Source of the DNA: Lactobacillus agrestimuris
Lineage (GTDB): Bacteria > Bacillota > Bacilli > Lactobacillales > Lactobacillaceae
Reading direction: 5' to 3'
DNA: 64,000 bases
NCBI RefSeq assembly: GCF_943193025.1
Contig: NZ_CALPCQ010000003.1
Coordinates: forward strand, 1 to 64,000
Part shown: piece after piece, positions 1 through 8,948 of the stretch
Position numbering within the stretch: the stretch's first letter is position 1
Layout of the letters: each line of letters opens with the position of its first letter
Position numbers and translations under genes: made by a program
The notes under the pieces: generated by a model
Databases searched by the model: none
Told to the model about the DNA's origin: nothing
The model's input: the letters and a program-made list of their open reading frames with translations, nothing else

Positions 1-160
1 GGAACTCCTTTTTCTAATGTTTAAAGAAATAAATTTAAGGAATCATTCATCCTTACACAAACTATTTTACAGTCTCAAATTTACAATTCATCGTCTTTTT
101 AATATGGTATTTATAGATTAAAAATAAAATACATCAAAATAATTATAAGAGAAATTTTAA

Positions 161-1018
161 CTATTCAAGATAAATATCTTGATAAAATTTATTGTTAAAT
201 GGTTTAAATTTCCTTTTATCATTATCATAATATCCTCTAAAGTATACACAAGGTATATTTCCAGTATTAATATAATTATCTATATCTTTAGTTACAGCAC
301 GTTTTTTTAACTGATTATAATTAGCATATAAAGTAGATTGAGAAAAATCAAAAAAATTAAAACAGATTGGTCCATTATCACTATGAGTAACTCTTGCGTT
401 GCCATAAAAAATATGTGGCAAATTTAGATTTACATTAATTGGTATCGTATCTAAATCAGCTACTTTGACAAATAATTCATTTAATTTCATTAAGTTTCCA
501 TCTATTTTAAGAAAAGCTCGATCATTAGGTATATCTTCATCTTTCCACAATTCAATTAATGAATAAAGAGCGCTACGATGTGAATTTTGCGTTTTTGAAC
601 CTTGTGTACTTTTTCCAATATTATTCGACTTAGTAGTTCTTTTGCTTTGATTCAATGATTTTTTTCCATTAACTAAATTTTGAGACTTAGCTTTACTAGG
701 ATATCTATCGACTATTATCATTCCACCCTTAATTACTGTGCTTTTACTTTCTTTAAAATCTTTTTTATTCTGATAATTTAATTCAGTAGAAGAAATCTGA
801 TTGCACCCATCAATATGTAATTCTGAATTACTTGATGGTTTAAAATAATATCTTTTGCCAGTCTTTTTCCAATTTGTACAAGTTAAAGGGATAGCACAAT
901 TTGGATCTAAACAGTGAAACTTATATTCAGAGTTTAAAGTTCCATTTTTTGATAATTTATTTGCTTCCTTTGCTTCAATTTCTTTCTTTAATTCTTCACT
1001 ATAAGCTGATTCAACCAT
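161..1018 (-). CDS. Hypothetical protein, AT-rich, possible zinc-binding N-terminal module
   Basis: 285 residues, function not recognised. The N-terminal part (about residues 35-72) contains C-X4-C followed later by H-X3-C. This spacing resembles the metal-binding start of CoiA-like nuclease-associated proteins, but no catalytic motif follows. Residues 75-145 are rich in Lys, Ser, Asn and Gln and look like a linker. The C-terminal half (about 146-285) looks globular. The start is supported by a GAAGGG element just upstream. Base composition is more AT-rich than the neighbouring housekeeping genes, and the gene sits on the 3' side of a tRNA gene, so horizontal acquisition is possible. It stands alone, and no partner gene is visible within the window. 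Confidence 0.6.
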   Translation of the reverse strand: MVESAYSEELKKEIEAKEANKLSKNGTLNSEYKFHCLDPNCAIPLTCTNWKKTGKRYYFKPSSNSELHIDGCNQISSTELNYQNKKDFKESKSTVIKGGMIIVDRYPSKAKSQNLVNGKKSLNQSKRTTKSNNIGKSTQGSKTQNSHRSALYSLIELWKDEDIPNDRAFLKIDGNLMKLNELFVKVADLDTIPINVNLNLPHIFYGNARVTHSDNGPICFNFFDFSQSTLYANYNQLKKRAVTKDIDNYINTGNIPCVYFRGYYDNDKRKFKPFNNKFYQDIYLE

Positions 1019-1159
1019 ACATTTATCCCTTCACTTAAATATTTTTAGTTAAACTCTTCATATTAATTTTAACTTATTTAGTACTAATAAATTATATTAT
1101 TAAAATTTATTTTACTTATTCAATATATAAAATATTAAGATTTTGTTTGCACACAAAAA

Positions 1160-1237
1160 AGCAGGTCTAAAGCCCGCTATTATAACCCTTATTCTACTTT
1201 ATAAATTATTCTATGACACATATAGTGTTTAATGTGT
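1160..1237 (-). other. Non-coding stretch with two small inverted repeats
   Basis: The space 1019-1341 has no credible gene. It contains a GC-containing hairpin at 1160-1177, followed on the minus strand by a T-run, so it is terminator-like. It also contains an inverted repeat GACACA/TGTGTC at 1214-1237. Either could belong to the leader of the minus-strand gene at 161-1018. No clear promoter was identified. Confidence 0.35.
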
Positions 1238-1265
1238 CAAATTATGTTCCAAAAAATATTTTACA

Positions 1266-1319
1266 CAAAAAAATTAACCTTTACTTATCTTCGTAAAACG
1301 TTGATAAATTAAGGTTAAT
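1266..1319 (-). terminator. Rho-independent terminator of the tRNA-Thr gene
   Basis: TTAACCTT (1274-1281) pairs with AAGGTTAA (1311-1318), with additional pairing inward. On the minus strand the stem is followed by a run of seven T. It lies 23 nt beyond the tRNA 3' end. Confidence 0.75.
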
Positions 1320-1341
1320 CAATTTAAATGATTCTTATTAA

Positions 1342-1414
1342 TGCTGACTAGAGGATTCGAACCTCCGACCTCATCATTACTAGTGACGTGCTCTGCCAAC
1401 TGAGCTAAGTCAGC
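1342..1414 (-). tRNA. tRNA-Thr, anticodon AGT
   Basis: The 73-nt cloverleaf has an acceptor stem GCTGACT/AGTCAGC with discriminator A, a D-arm GCTC/GAGC, an anticodon stem CGTCA/TGATG with loop CTAGTAA, and a T-arm with TTCGAAT. The anticodon at positions 34-36 is AGT, which reads ACU threonine codons. The CCA end is not encoded. A34 tRNAs other than tRNA-Arg are uncommon in bacteria but are known in lactobacilli and mycoplasmas. The gene is monocistronic, with its own promoter and terminator. Confidence 0.93.
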
Positions 1415-1448
1415 AACTTTTCAGTTGTCTCACCTGACAACGATATTA

Positions 1449-1477
1449 ATAATACAGGATAAAAGGAATTAATGCAA
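1449..1477 (-). promoter_or_regulatory. Sigma-A promoter of tRNA-Thr
   Basis: On the minus strand the -35 TTGCAT (1472-1477) and -10 TATTAT (1449-1454) are separated by exactly 17 nt. The -10 lies about 35 nt before the mature tRNA 5' end. Confidence 0.75.
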
Positions 1478-1653
1478 GCTTTTTTTGAAAAAAGTTTGCA
1501 GAAAATAAAATTACCCTCTTTATCATTACTATATTGAGCTAAAGATATTATTGTAACTACAATAATTGGTATATATTTATTAAAATTTTAGACATTAGAT
1601 GATCTATATGATTATCTTTTTTTATAGATTTATATTTTGATAATAAAAATTCC

Positions 1654-1678
1654 AGAACCTCAAGGGGTTCTTTTTTTC
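1654..1678 (+). terminator. Orphan terminator-like hairpin upstream of the DUF2974 gene
   Basis: AGAACC (1654-1659) pairs with GGTTCT (1666-1671) and is followed by eight T on the plus strand. No plus-strand gene precedes it between 1 and 1653, so it either ends an unannotated short transcript or acts as an attenuator ahead of the gene at 1737. The rest of 1415-1736 shows only the tRNA promoter and AT-rich sequence. Confidence 0.55.
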
Positions 1679-1736
1679 TGTCTTCGGAAAAATTGTTACA
1701 ATAGCTATAGTTGATTTACATGAAGGAGTTGATTTT

Positions 1737-2993
1737 ATGGCTGGACCACTAGACTATTTACGCTGGCGTGGGGACTTCAGTTTTAGTGAACAAGCTTTTA
1801 ATAGTGTTGATGCATCCTTATTTGCTTCACTTGTCTACTTACCGGTTGATCCATCTGCAGAGGGACACACTTTGAAGGAAGTTGCCGAAAGGTTGCGTGA
1901 TTTACCATCTTTTCAAAATCAAATGCATGATGAAACAGGTACTGAAATTTGGCTTCTGCCTGTCAGTCCTCGTCTTGGCAATGTTGAAATTCTTAATTGG
2001 ACAACCAGAATGGAAAAAGAGCCCTACCCTCTTCAATTTTCTGCTGCAACTTTTAGGCTCGACGACCATACTATTTTAATTTCTTATCGCGGTACTGACA
2101 GTTCAATGATCGGTTGGAATGAAGACATGAATATGAACTATATGCCTGAAGTTTACGGTCAAAATGTTGCTGCACAATATCTAGAAAAAATAGCTCAGGA
2201 ATATCCAGATGACAAGATTTTTATTGTTGGACATTCTAAGGGTGGTAATTTTGCCCAATATGCTTTAAGTGCTGTTGATGCCGATATTCAAGACAAAATT
2301 ATTAAGGCGATTAGTTTTGATGGCCCTGGCTTTTATCACCAGGTTTACCACAGTCCTGGTTTCAAGCGTTCAATAAAGAAGATGAAAACATACCTACCTG
2401 AAGGATCTATTATTGGTACAATGCTAGATCACCCAGAACGTGTAGTTATTGTTAAAAGTGAAGTTCCAATGCAGCACCAACATGACCCTCGTAGATGGAG
2501 TGTAGCTCGAAACAGTTTTGTTTTGGCCGATGGTTTAACCGTCGGAGCTCGCATATTAAGACACTCATTGATTAACTTCAACCATTCAATTCCTGATGCT
2601 AAACGTGGTGAAACTTTTGCGGCATTATTTGATGCCTTTGAAAACTCTGACATTAATGATGTTAACCAACTATTCTCACATAAACTCGTTGGTACTTATC
2701 GCTTGGGCCGAATCTTAATGTCGCTTGATCCTGATCAAAGAAAAATTTTAACTAGTATGTTTACCGATATTTGGAATACTTACCGTAATAATCTTCCATT
2801 TGGTGATGGTGGAGAATTTAAACATTATCCTAAGAGTAATGATTCTAAACACTTCCCTATTTTCTTTGAATTTTATGATACTGACCAACCTGCTTCCAAG
2901 CTAGCAGCCGAATTATCACATCAACGTAAGCAAGAAAGGAAAAAACATAAGAAGAAGGATAAAAAGAGGCACAATCACAAGAAAAGACATTAA
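1737..2993 (+). CDS. DUF2974 / Mbeg1-like alpha/beta hydrolase
   Basis: 418-residue protein of the Mbeg1-like (DUF2974) lipase-fold family, common in lactobacilli. The nucleophile elbow GHSKGG lies at about residues 165-170, after a typical central beta-strand (IFIVG). A SYRGTD motif near residue 119 resembles the oxyanion region of lipase_3-type enzymes. There is no signal peptide, so the protein is probably cytoplasmic or peripheral. The last 35 residues are extremely rich in Lys and His and could bind nucleic acid, membrane or metal; that is inference. The start is supported by GAAGGAG 8 nt before ATG. The gene is monocistronic and ends at a parS-like site and a strong terminator. The substrate is unknown. 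Confidence 0.8.
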   Translation: MAGPLDYLRWRGDFSFSEQAFNSVDASLFASLVYLPVDPSAEGHTLKEVAERLRDLPSFQNQMHDETGTEIWLLPVSPRLGNVEILNWTTRMEKEPYPLQFSAATFRLDDHTILISYRGTDSSMIGWNEDMNMNYMPEVYGQNVAAQYLEKIAQEYPDDKIFIVGHSKGGNFAQYALSAVDADIQDKIIKAISFDGPGFYHQVYHSPGFKRSIKKMKTYLPEGSIIGTMLDHPERVVIVKSEVPMQHQHDPRRWSVARNSFVLADGLTVGARILRHSLINFNHSIPDAKRGETFAALFDAFENSDINDVNQLFSHKLVGTYRLGRILMSLDPDQRKILTSMFTDIWNTYRNNLPFGDGGEFKHYPKSNDSKHFPIFFEFYDTDQPASKLAAELSHQRKQERKKHKKKDKKRHNHKKRH

Positions 2994-3009
2994 TGTTTCA
3001 TGTGTAACA
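2994..3009. other. parS-like site, left copy
   Basis: TGTTTCATGTGTAACA begins on the base after the stop codon of the preceding gene. It differs from the bacterial parS consensus TGTTTCACGTGAAACA at two positions. An identical 16-mer occurs at 27757-27772. Both lie within 15 kb of the origin, where ParB loading sites are expected. ParB binding is not demonstrated here. Confidence 0.5.
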
Positions 3010-3041
3010 AAAAGTAGTTTCTAAATAGAAACTACTTTTTT
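3009..3041 (+). terminator. Bidirectional rho-independent terminator
   Basis: AAAAGTAGTTTC pairs with GAAACTACTTTT across a 6-nt loop, with A- and T-runs on either side. It separates the plus-strand hydrolase gene from the convergent minus-strand stress operon. Confidence 0.8.
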
Positions 3042-3079
3042 GTTGGATTTTATTTTTGATTAAATTTATAAATTTATTA

Positions 3080-3340
3080 TTAATTAGTTTTTCTGTTCAA
3101 CATTTCGAGAACAAATGAAACGATCAATACCAGGATAATCGCACCTAAGATCGATGGAACAATGGCCATTCCTGCCACTTGTGGTCCCCAAGCTCCAAGT
3201 AGAGCTTGTCCTAATGAGGATCCGATTAAACCTGCCAAAATATTTGCAATCCAGCCCATTGATTGACCGCGGCCAGTTATTGCACCTGCGATCAAACCAA
3301 TAATACCACCGACAATTAATACCCATAACCAATGTAACAT
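3080..3340 (-). CDS. GlsB/YeaQ/YmgE-family small membrane protein
   Basis: 86 residues starting at MLHWLW, chosen because AAAGGGTG lies at good distance and the family is normally 80-90 residues; an upstream in-frame ATG adds nine unlikely residues. The protein is almost entirely hydrophobic, with three predicted membrane segments and glycine-rich turns (GGIIGLIAGAITGRG, ILAGLIGSSLG). The family is annotated as transglycosylase-associated, but no enzymatic activity is established. It is generally linked to envelope or acid stress. The start lies 1 nt after the stop of the CsbD-like gene, so the two genes are translationally coupled and form a stress operon. Confidence 0.85.
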   Translation of the reverse strand: MLHWLWVLIVGGIIGLIAGAITGRGQSMGWIANILAGLIGSSLGQALLGAWGPQVAGMAIVPSILGAIILVLIVSFVLEMLNRKTN

Positions 3341-3341
3341 A

Positions 3342-3509
3342 TTAGTCACCCTTTCTCTTTTTAGCATCGGTAAGATCTTTCTTTACCTTACCTTTTGTCC
3401 GTTGAGCTTTGCCTTGTGCTTCGCGCAACTTGTCGCCCGTAACTTTGCCCTCAACTTCCTTGAGCTTACCGACAACTTTGTCCTTAAGTCCTGTATCTTC
3501 TTTAACCAT
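3342..3509 (-). CDS. CsbD-like stress protein
   Basis: A 55-residue protein beginning MVKEDTGLKDKVVGKLKEV. The highly charged, Lys/Glu/Gly-rich composition with repeating GK(V/L)K units and the length match the CsbD family (PF05532), a sigma-B or general-stress-induced family in Firmicutes of unknown biochemical role. GGAG lies 8 nt before the ATG. It is the first gene of a two-gene operon with the GlsB-like membrane protein downstream. A TGACA-N3-TGTCA inverted repeat lies in the promoter region. Confidence 0.85.
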   Translation of the reverse strand: MVKEDTGLKDKVVGKLKEVEGKVTGDKLREAQGKAQRTKGKVKKDLTDAKKRKGD

Positions 3510-3561
3510 CTATATCACTCCTTTAGGTGAATTAATCTATATTCTTATATTACCAGTTAAA

Positions 3562-3574
3562 TGACATTGTGTCA
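3562..3574. promoter_or_regulatory. Inverted repeat in the csbD-like promoter
   Basis: TGACATTGTGTCA is a perfect 5-bp inverted repeat with a 3-bp spacer. On the minus strand a -10-like TAATAT (3549-3554) lies 16 nt downstream of TGACAC, so the repeat overlaps the probable -35 and could be an operator. Confidence 0.4.
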
Positions 3575-3587
3575 CTCTAATTGCATA

Positions 3588-3634
3588 AAAAAAGATCCGG
3601 CTTAACAAAAAGTTAAGGAATTGGATCTTTTTAT
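3588..3634 (-). terminator. Terminator of the fructokinase gene
   Basis: AAAGATCC (3591-3598) pairs with GGATCTTT (3623-3630), and an inner TTAAC/GTTAA stem closes the loop. The stem is flanked by A/T runs and lies directly beyond the stop at 3637. Confidence 0.75.
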
Positions 3635-3636
3635 TT

Positions 3637-4515
3637 TTAATTCAATTCTGCTTTTGCAAGTTCAAAGTCACCTAAAGTTGCGGAACCATTATTTTCTACA
3701 GCTGGACGAACGATTAATTCATTCAAATCTGGAGTAGCAACATAATTATTATTAAATTCGTCGAAGAACTTACGAACCTTTACTAGATCATCTTCGTTTA
3801 AGACAGAACCACCAACAACCATTACATCTGGACGAGCAGCCATGTAAACATTGAATAAAAGTTGGGCAACATAGTATGAAACATAAGTGAATACTTTATT
3901 GTCGCGAGATAATTTTTCACCAGGGATTCCAGTTCTGCCTTCAAGCGAAGGACCAGCAGCCATCCCTTCCACACAATTATTACCGTGAAATGGACAATGA
4001 CCTTCATAATCATCCCCAGGATATGGCTTAACAAGCATATGGCCCATTTCAGGGTGATTATTAAGCCCAAGCATTTGTCCTGCTTGAACAATTCCGGCAC
4101 CAACACCAGTACCAATAGTTACATAGAAGTAGCTCTTAGTATCATCTTTACCGCGAGCAATATATTCACCGTAACAAGACGCATTAACATCAGTGGTCAT
4201 CACTACAGGGATATTCAATTCTTTTTCAAAGAAGCCCTTAAAGTTAGTACCTGACCAACCTGGCTTTGGCGTATCTAAGATATAGCCGAAAGTACGAGAA
4301 TTTGGATTAATATCAATTGGGCCAAAAGTACCAATTCCAAGTGCATCAACCGGATTTTCTTTGAAGAAGTCTACACTCTTTTGTAAAGTTTCATCAGCAG
4401 TGGTGGTTGGAATTCTACCAGTTGCAACTATTTCGCCAGTGTCAACATCTTGCACAGCAAGTACGAACTTAGTTCCACCAGCTTCAATACTACCTACATA
4501 TTTCTTATCTGCCAT
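3637..4515 (-). CDS. scrK: ROK-family fructokinase
   Basis: 292 residues. This start (MADKKYVGSIEAGGTK) is chosen because AAAAGGA precedes it at suitable distance and because the phosphate-binding AGGTK motif must sit near the N-terminus; the longer reading frame adds 36 unlikely residues. ROK features are the DVNA region around residue 110, the GTGVGAGIV loop, and the zinc-binding H-X-GH...CPFHGNNCVEG cluster around residues 155-190. The insert after that cluster resembles ScrK-type fructokinases rather than glucokinases. It would phosphorylate fructose to fructose-6-phosphate in the cytoplasm. No sucrose operon genes are adjacent. Manno- or glucokinase activity cannot be excluded. Confidence 0.85.
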   Translation of the reverse strand: MADKKYVGSIEAGGTKFVLAVQDVDTGEIVATGRIPTTTADETLQKSVDFFKENPVDALGIGTFGPIDINPNSRTFGYILDTPKPGWSGTNFKGFFEKELNIPVVMTTDVNASCYGEYIARGKDDTKSYFYVTIGTGVGAGIVQAGQMLGLNNHPEMGHMLVKPYPGDDYEGHCPFHGNNCVEGMAAGPSLEGRTGIPGEKLSRDNKVFTYVSYYVAQLLFNVYMAARPDVMVVGGSVLNEDDLVKVRKFFDEFNNNYVATPDLNELIVRPAVENNGSATLGDFELAKAELN

Positions 4516-4621
4516 TTTTTTCATCCTTTTCTTATTCTCATTTATATATATGCTGAAATAATTATAAGAAAAATCAAGCATTTCTGTAAAGGCTTTCAGC
4601 AAAGATATATATTTTTCCATC

Positions 4622-4648
4622 AAAAAAAGCCCAGATTTCTGAGCTTTT
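4622..4648 (-). terminator. Terminator after dnaB
   Basis: AAAAGCTCA pairs with TGGGCTTTTTTT on the minus strand, immediately beyond the dnaB stop at 4651. Confidence 0.7.
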
Positions 4649-4650
4649 GG

Positions 4651-6036
4651 TTAACTTGGATCATGAGCATAATCTAAGTTTGAAAATCTATTATACGGTT
4701 TAGAAAACATCAATTTGACCGTTCCTCGGCTTCCTGAACGGTTTTTCTCAATGATGACTTCTACTTCCCCATTATCATTTTCTGCTTCAATTTCGCCGTT
4801 ATCTGAGCCTTCCTCGCCATCTTCACTTTCGTCTCGATAATAATCATCACGATAAAGGAAAGATACGATATCGGCATCCTGTTCGATAGATCCAGATTCA
4901 CGGATATCTGATAGAACTGGACGCTTATCTTGTCTTTGTTCAACAGAACGAGAAAGCTGGGAAAGAGCAATAACTGGAACATGAAGTTCCTTAGCTAATT
5001 TCTTTAATTGACGAGAAATAGCTGAAACTTCTTGTTGACGTGATTCACTACGTGGACCTTCAATTAGCTGCAAGTAGTCGATTACGATTAAACCAAGATT
5101 ACCTTTTTCTTTGGCCAATCTTCTTGATTTCGCCCGAATTTCACTCATCTTAATACCAGGAGTATCGTCGATATAAATACTTGCACCAGCTAAAGAACCT
5201 GAAGCCATTACTAACTTCTTCCATTCTTCTTCATCAAGCTGACCAGTTCTCAGGTGCTGAGAGTTGATCAAGCCTTCTGAGGCAAGCATTCTCTGAACTA
5301 ACTGTTCTCCACTCATTTCTAGAGAAAACATAGCAACGGTCTTATCTTCATGTAGACCAACATGTTGAGCCATGTTCAAGGCAAAGGAAGTTTTACCAAC
5401 ACCAGGACGAGCAGCAATAATAATCAATTCATCATCATGAAAACCAGTTGTCATCTTATCCAACTCTTGGAATCCAGTTGCAAGACCAGTAACCATATTT
5501 CCATCATCTGGAATATTGTTAATATCATTAACGGCATTATTAACGATCTCCTTAATGTCTCTGAAACCACCAGTATTATTTTCTGATGAAACATTCATGA
5601 TCTCGCTTTCGGCATCATCAAGAATATCAGTCACATCATCGGAATCATCCATGGCATTATTAATGATCTTTTGACTAGCAGAGATCAGTCTTCTAAGTAA
5701 CGCCTTACGGTGAACAATTTTTGCATAATAAGTAACGTGTTCAGCCGTTGGTGTAGCAAGAGCAAGCTGAGAAACATAGGCGATACCACCGATATCATCT
5801 ATTTGATTTTTCTTAGTCAACTCATCTTGTAAAGTTAACGGATCAATTGCATCCCCGCGATCGGATAAATCAAGCATCGCCTGGAAAATCAATCGATTAG
5901 CCCGTTCATAGAAGTCGTCAGTCACTACAACTGCACTAATATCTGCAATTGCTTCTGGATCAATAAAAATAGCACCTAAAACCGCCTTTTCCGCTTCAGA
6001 ATCATGCGGTATTTGTTGCGAAACAATATTATCCAT
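4651..6036 (-). CDS. dnaB: Replicative DNA helicase DnaB
   Basis: 461 residues, full length (DnaC in Bacillus nomenclature). An N-terminal helical domain (1-about 150) is followed by a RecA-like motor with Walker A ARPGVGKT near residues 209-216, Walker B LIVIDYLQLI, and the H4-type segment with SQLSRSVEQR and SDIRESGSIEQDAD. It forms a hexamer that unwinds the fork and recruits primase. It is the last gene of gdpP-rplI-dnaB, 22 nt after rplI, and is followed by a terminator. An acidic stretch rich in Glu, Asp and Gly near residue 410 is longer than usual. Confidence 0.97.
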   Translation of the reverse strand: MDNIVSQQIPHDSEAEKAVLGAIFIDPEAIADISAVVVTDDFYERANRLIFQAMLDLSDRGDAIDPLTLQDELTKKNQIDDIGGIAYVSQLALATPTAEHVTYYAKIVHRKALLRRLISASQKIINNAMDDSDDVTDILDDAESEIMNVSSENNTGGFRDIKEIVNNAVNDINNIPDDGNMVTGLATGFQELDKMTTGFHDDELIIIAARPGVGKTSFALNMAQHVGLHEDKTVAMFSLEMSGEQLVQRMLASEGLINSQHLRTGQLDEEEWKKLVMASGSLAGASIYIDDTPGIKMSEIRAKSRRLAKEKGNLGLIVIDYLQLIEGPRSESRQQEVSAISRQLKKLAKELHVPVIALSQLSRSVEQRQDKRPVLSDIRESGSIEQDADIVSFLYRDDYYRDESEDGEEGSDNGEIEAENDNGEVEVIIEKNRSGSRGTVKLMFSKPYNRFSNLDYAHDPS

Positions 6037-6058
6037 TAATTAAAACCACTTTTGTAAA

Positions 6059-6514
6059 TTAGTCTTGTTCAGTAACATGAACACGAATAGTACCTTCAAC
6101 ACCCTTGAATAATTTAACAGGAACGTTAGTGTAACCCAAAGACTTGATTGGTTCTGGAAGGTTTAACTTACGTTTGTCAATCTTGATGCCGTATTGCTTT
6201 TCCAAACCTTCAACAATCTTCTTACCAGAAATTGAACCAAATAATCTAGCATCAGTACCAGCCTTTGACTTGAAGTTAACAACAGTTTCATCCTTATCAA
6301 GAACTGCCTTAATCTTTTCTGCTTCTGCTTTTTCTGCTTCGTATGCAGCTTGTTCGTTAGCTTCAATACGCTTCAAGGTAGTCATATTTGCCTTATTTGC
6401 TGGCTTAGCCATATTGCGCTTGAATAAGAAGTTTTGAGCATAGCCATCTGGAACATTCTTAACTTCTCCACGCTTACCACGACCTCTAACATCTTGAGTA
6501 AAAATAACTTTCAT
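6059..6514 (-). CDS. rplI: Ribosomal protein bL9
   Basis: 151 residues, standard length. The N-terminal rRNA-binding domain has the family signature [20 protein letters not shown], joined by a long charged helix (about 45-75) to the C-terminal domain that ends near [14 protein letters not shown]. It sits 11 nt downstream of gdpP and 22 nt upstream of dnaB, a conserved Firmicutes arrangement. Confidence 0.97.
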   Translation of the reverse strand: MKVIFTQDVRGRGKRGEVKNVPDGYAQNFLFKRNMAKPANKANMTTLKRIEANEQAAYEAEKAEAEKIKAVLDKDETVVNFKSKAGTDARLFGSISGKKIVEGLEKQYGIKIDKRKLNLPEPIKSLGYTNVPVKLFKGVEGTIRVHVTEQD

Positions 6515-6525
6515 TTCCTTATCTC

Positions 6526-8547
6526 CTATTCATTTTCTTCTTCATATTCATCAATAGCTTCAAGCAACTTTTGCTTGGCCTCATCAACAGTAACATCTTC
6601 TAATTGAGTTGCTGCATTTGATAAGTGACCACCGCCGCCCAATTTTTCCATAATTAATTGGACATTGATCTTACCCATTGAACGCGCTGAGATTCCAATT
6701 GTATTTTGATCTCTGCGCGTAATTGCAAAACTTGCACCAATATTTTCTAAATCTAGGGCCACATCTGCCGCCTGAGCCGTGATAATTGGATCAATTATCT
6801 TATCGTCAGGTCCACATAAAACCGCCATATGAGGTTTTACAAGCTTCAGAGTAGCTACCAAATGTGCCTTTTCAAGGAAACTATTGATATCTTCTTTAAG
6901 AAGCAAGCTTACGACTGTTGAATCTGCTCCGATAGACCGCAAGTAACTTGCCGCATCGAAAGTTCTTGTCCCTGTACGAAGGGAGAACTCTTTTGAATCG
7001 ACAACAATTCCGGCCAGCATGGCAGTAGCTTCAAGATCAGTTAAAACTCTTTGGCCATTTGCTGGTTGTTGATATTCTATCATTTCTGTTACCAATTCAC
7101 ACGCTGATGATGCATATGGTTCAACATAAGTTAACATTGGGTTCTCTGGGAACTCTTCACCACGTCTATGGTGATCAATCACAATAATTCTATTTTTCAA
7201 TCGATCATATAATTTCTTTGAGTAAGTGATTGAATACTTAGAGTGATCGACCATAACCAACAATGATTTATCAGTAACCTCATCTAGAGCCTTATCCGGA
7301 TCAATGAAAATATCAGTGTCTTGTTTTTCTTCCTGCATTCTTGCAACAAGTCGGCCAACATCGTAGTTAGTATTTTTAACATCGAGGACAAAGTTAGCTT
7401 TTACTCCGTGGAGTCGAGCAATTTTCACTACTCCGATACCACTACCAACTGAGTCCATATCTGGACGCATATGACCAACTACAAGGACTCTATCAGCATC
7501 CTTGAATAATTCGCTAAGTGCTTGAGAAACCATTCTAGCTCTAACTCTAGTACGCTTCTCCATTGGATTAGACTTACCACCGTAAAAGCGGGCATCTTTA
7601 CCAGGTTGACGTAAAACAACCTGATCTCCGCCTCGTCCAAGTGCAAGATCCAAGTTCGATTGGGCTTGATTAGCAATTTCAGTTAAAGAATCACTTCCGA
7701 AGGCAATCCCAATTGAAAGAGTCAATGGAGTATTATTTCGGCTGGTTTCTAACCTAATTTTATCTAAGACAGAGAACTTATCCTTTTCCATCTTATCAAG
7801 ATCTTGCATATGAGCTAAAAGCAAAAAGTGATCTTCATCAATTCGCTTCAAGTATGAATTAAACTTCTTGGCATAATTACTTAAAGTATTTTGAACATAT
7901 GAACTCATGCTGGTTAATTCTTGATCATGCATGACTTCGCTCAATTCATCGTAGTTATCGATAAATACTTGACCAATTGCCAATCGTTCTGCCTTATATT
8001 TTCTTTCAATCTTGGCGTATCTTGAAATATCAAGTAAATAAATTACTCCCAAGTTATCTTGAACAACCATTTCAAATTGATGGCCATCCCAATCGATAAT
8101 ATGATTTTCAACCGTTTTTGCTTCGATCGCTTCATCCAATAATCTATTCAAATCTGGATCAACCGACTTGATAGTATGCCCAATCAAATCATCACTTTTC
8201 AGATATAGTTGTAAATATGGATTTACCCACTGAATTTGATGGTCTGAATCATAGAGCAAAATTCCAAGTGGCATTTTAATCAAAGCTTCTTGCTCACTCC
8301 GCTTGATTCGATAAGATAAATTAACAGCAAAATTATTTGCATTATCTGCTAAAACATAGGTTCCATAAATGACGCAAGCAATAGTTAAAATAAAAATCAA
8401 AACTAAAGCTAGTCCAAGTAACGGACTCATAATCATCCCTATAATGGTACCTAATAATGACAACACTAAAATAATTGCCACGGAAGCCGTCAAGCGTGAA
8501 TCTCTAATAAAAGATGGCAGCTCAAGCTTACGTAAAAAATCTTTCAT
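6526..8547 (-). CDS. gdpP: c-di-AMP phosphodiesterase GdpP
   Basis: 673 residues. Two N-terminal membrane segments (about 18-70) are followed by a PAS-like domain, a degenerate GGDEF domain, and a DHH/DHHA1 phosphoesterase. Metal ligands are visible in [16 protein letters not shown] and IDHHRRG, and the DHHA1 motif is [11 protein letters not shown] near the C-terminus. It hydrolyses c-di-AMP, the second messenger for potassium, osmolyte and wall homeostasis. It heads gdpP-rplI-dnaB. A CbpB/DarB-like candidate receptor for the same nucleotide is encoded at 58671-59147. Confidence 0.95.
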   Translation of the reverse strand: MKDFLRKLELPSFIRDSRLTASVAIILVLSLLGTIIGMIMSPLLGLALVLIFILTIACVIYGTYVLADNANNFAVNLSYRIKRSEQEALIKMPLGILLYDSDHQIQWVNPYLQLYLKSDDLIGHTIKSVDPDLNRLLDEAIEAKTVENHIIDWDGHQFEMVVQDNLGVIYLLDISRYAKIERKYKAERLAIGQVFIDNYDELSEVMHDQELTSMSSYVQNTLSNYAKKFNSYLKRIDEDHFLLLAHMQDLDKMEKDKFSVLDKIRLETSRNNTPLTLSIGIAFGSDSLTEIANQAQSNLDLALGRGGDQVVLRQPGKDARFYGGKSNPMEKRTRVRARMVSQALSELFKDADRVLVVGHMRPDMDSVGSGIGVVKIARLHGVKANFVLDVKNTNYDVGRLVARMQEEKQDTDIFIDPDKALDEVTDKSLLVMVDHSKYSITYSKKLYDRLKNRIIVIDHHRRGEEFPENPMLTYVEPYASSACELVTEMIEYQQPANGQRVLTDLEATAMLAGIVVDSKEFSLRTGTRTFDAASYLRSIGADSTVVSLLLKEDINSFLEKAHLVATLKLVKPHMAVLCGPDDKIIDPIITAQAADVALDLENIGASFAITRRDQNTIGISARSMGKINVQLIMEKLGGGGHLSNAATQLEDVTVDEAKQKLLEAIDEYEEENE

Positions 8548-8623
8548 AACAGAACCTTCCTATAGGTAATACTATTACTGTTTTTATTATACCTTATCAG
8601 ACCTGCTAGATAAAAAATAGCGC

Positions 8624-8662
8624 AAAAAAATACCGTCACTCAATTTGAGTAACAGTATTTTT
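8624..8662 (-). terminator. Terminator of the rpsF-ssb-rpsR operon
   Basis: On the minus strand AAATACTGTTACTCA pairs imperfectly with TGAGTGACGGTATTT and is followed by a T-run. It lies just beyond rpsR and before gdpP. Confidence 0.8.
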
Positions 8663-8681
8663 ATTATCTCTTATTAACCAA

Positions 8682-8918
8682 TTAGTCTTCAGCAACAAAT
8701 GGTAACAAGCCCATAATACGAGCTCTCTTAATAGCATTTGCAACCTTACGTTGGTTCTTTGCGCTAGTGCCAGTGACACGACGTGGTAAAATCTTACCTC
8801 TTTCTGAGATAAAACGTTTCAACAGATCAACATCCTTGTAGTCAACGTATTCAATGTGGTTAGCTGCAATGTAGTCAACCTTGCGACGACGACGGCCGCC
8901 TCTTCTTTGTTGAGCCAT
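8682..8918 (-). CDS. rpsR: Ribosomal protein bS18
   Basis: 78 residues, normal length. It has the basic N-terminus (RRGGRRRRK), the S18 core [20 protein letters not shown], and the [20 protein letters not shown] segment. It has no zinc-binding cysteines. It is the third gene of rpsF-ssb-rpsR, in the small ribosomal subunit where it pairs with S6. Confidence 0.97.
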   Translation of the reverse strand: MAQQRRGGRRRRKVDYIAANHIEYVDYKDVDLLKRFISERGKILPRRVTGTSAKNQRKVANAIKRARIMGLLPFVAED

Positions 8919-8948
8919 ATCCCTAGGTCCTTTCTTTATAATCTATTT

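Noticed and set aside
161..1018. Competence protein CoiA
   Set aside because: Only a possible N-terminal Cys/His spacing is shared; the nuclease domain motifs are not visible.
1480..1500. GCAAGCTTTTTT/AAAAAAGTTTGC hairpin as a gene terminator
   Set aside because: It overlaps the region just upstream of the tRNA -35 and has no T-run after the stem in either direction; no upstream gene needs it.
4450..4677. Open frames opposite scrK and between scrK and dnaB
   Set aside because: They overlap confident genes on the other strand or spacer, lack ribosome-binding sites, and have biased, low-complexity composition.
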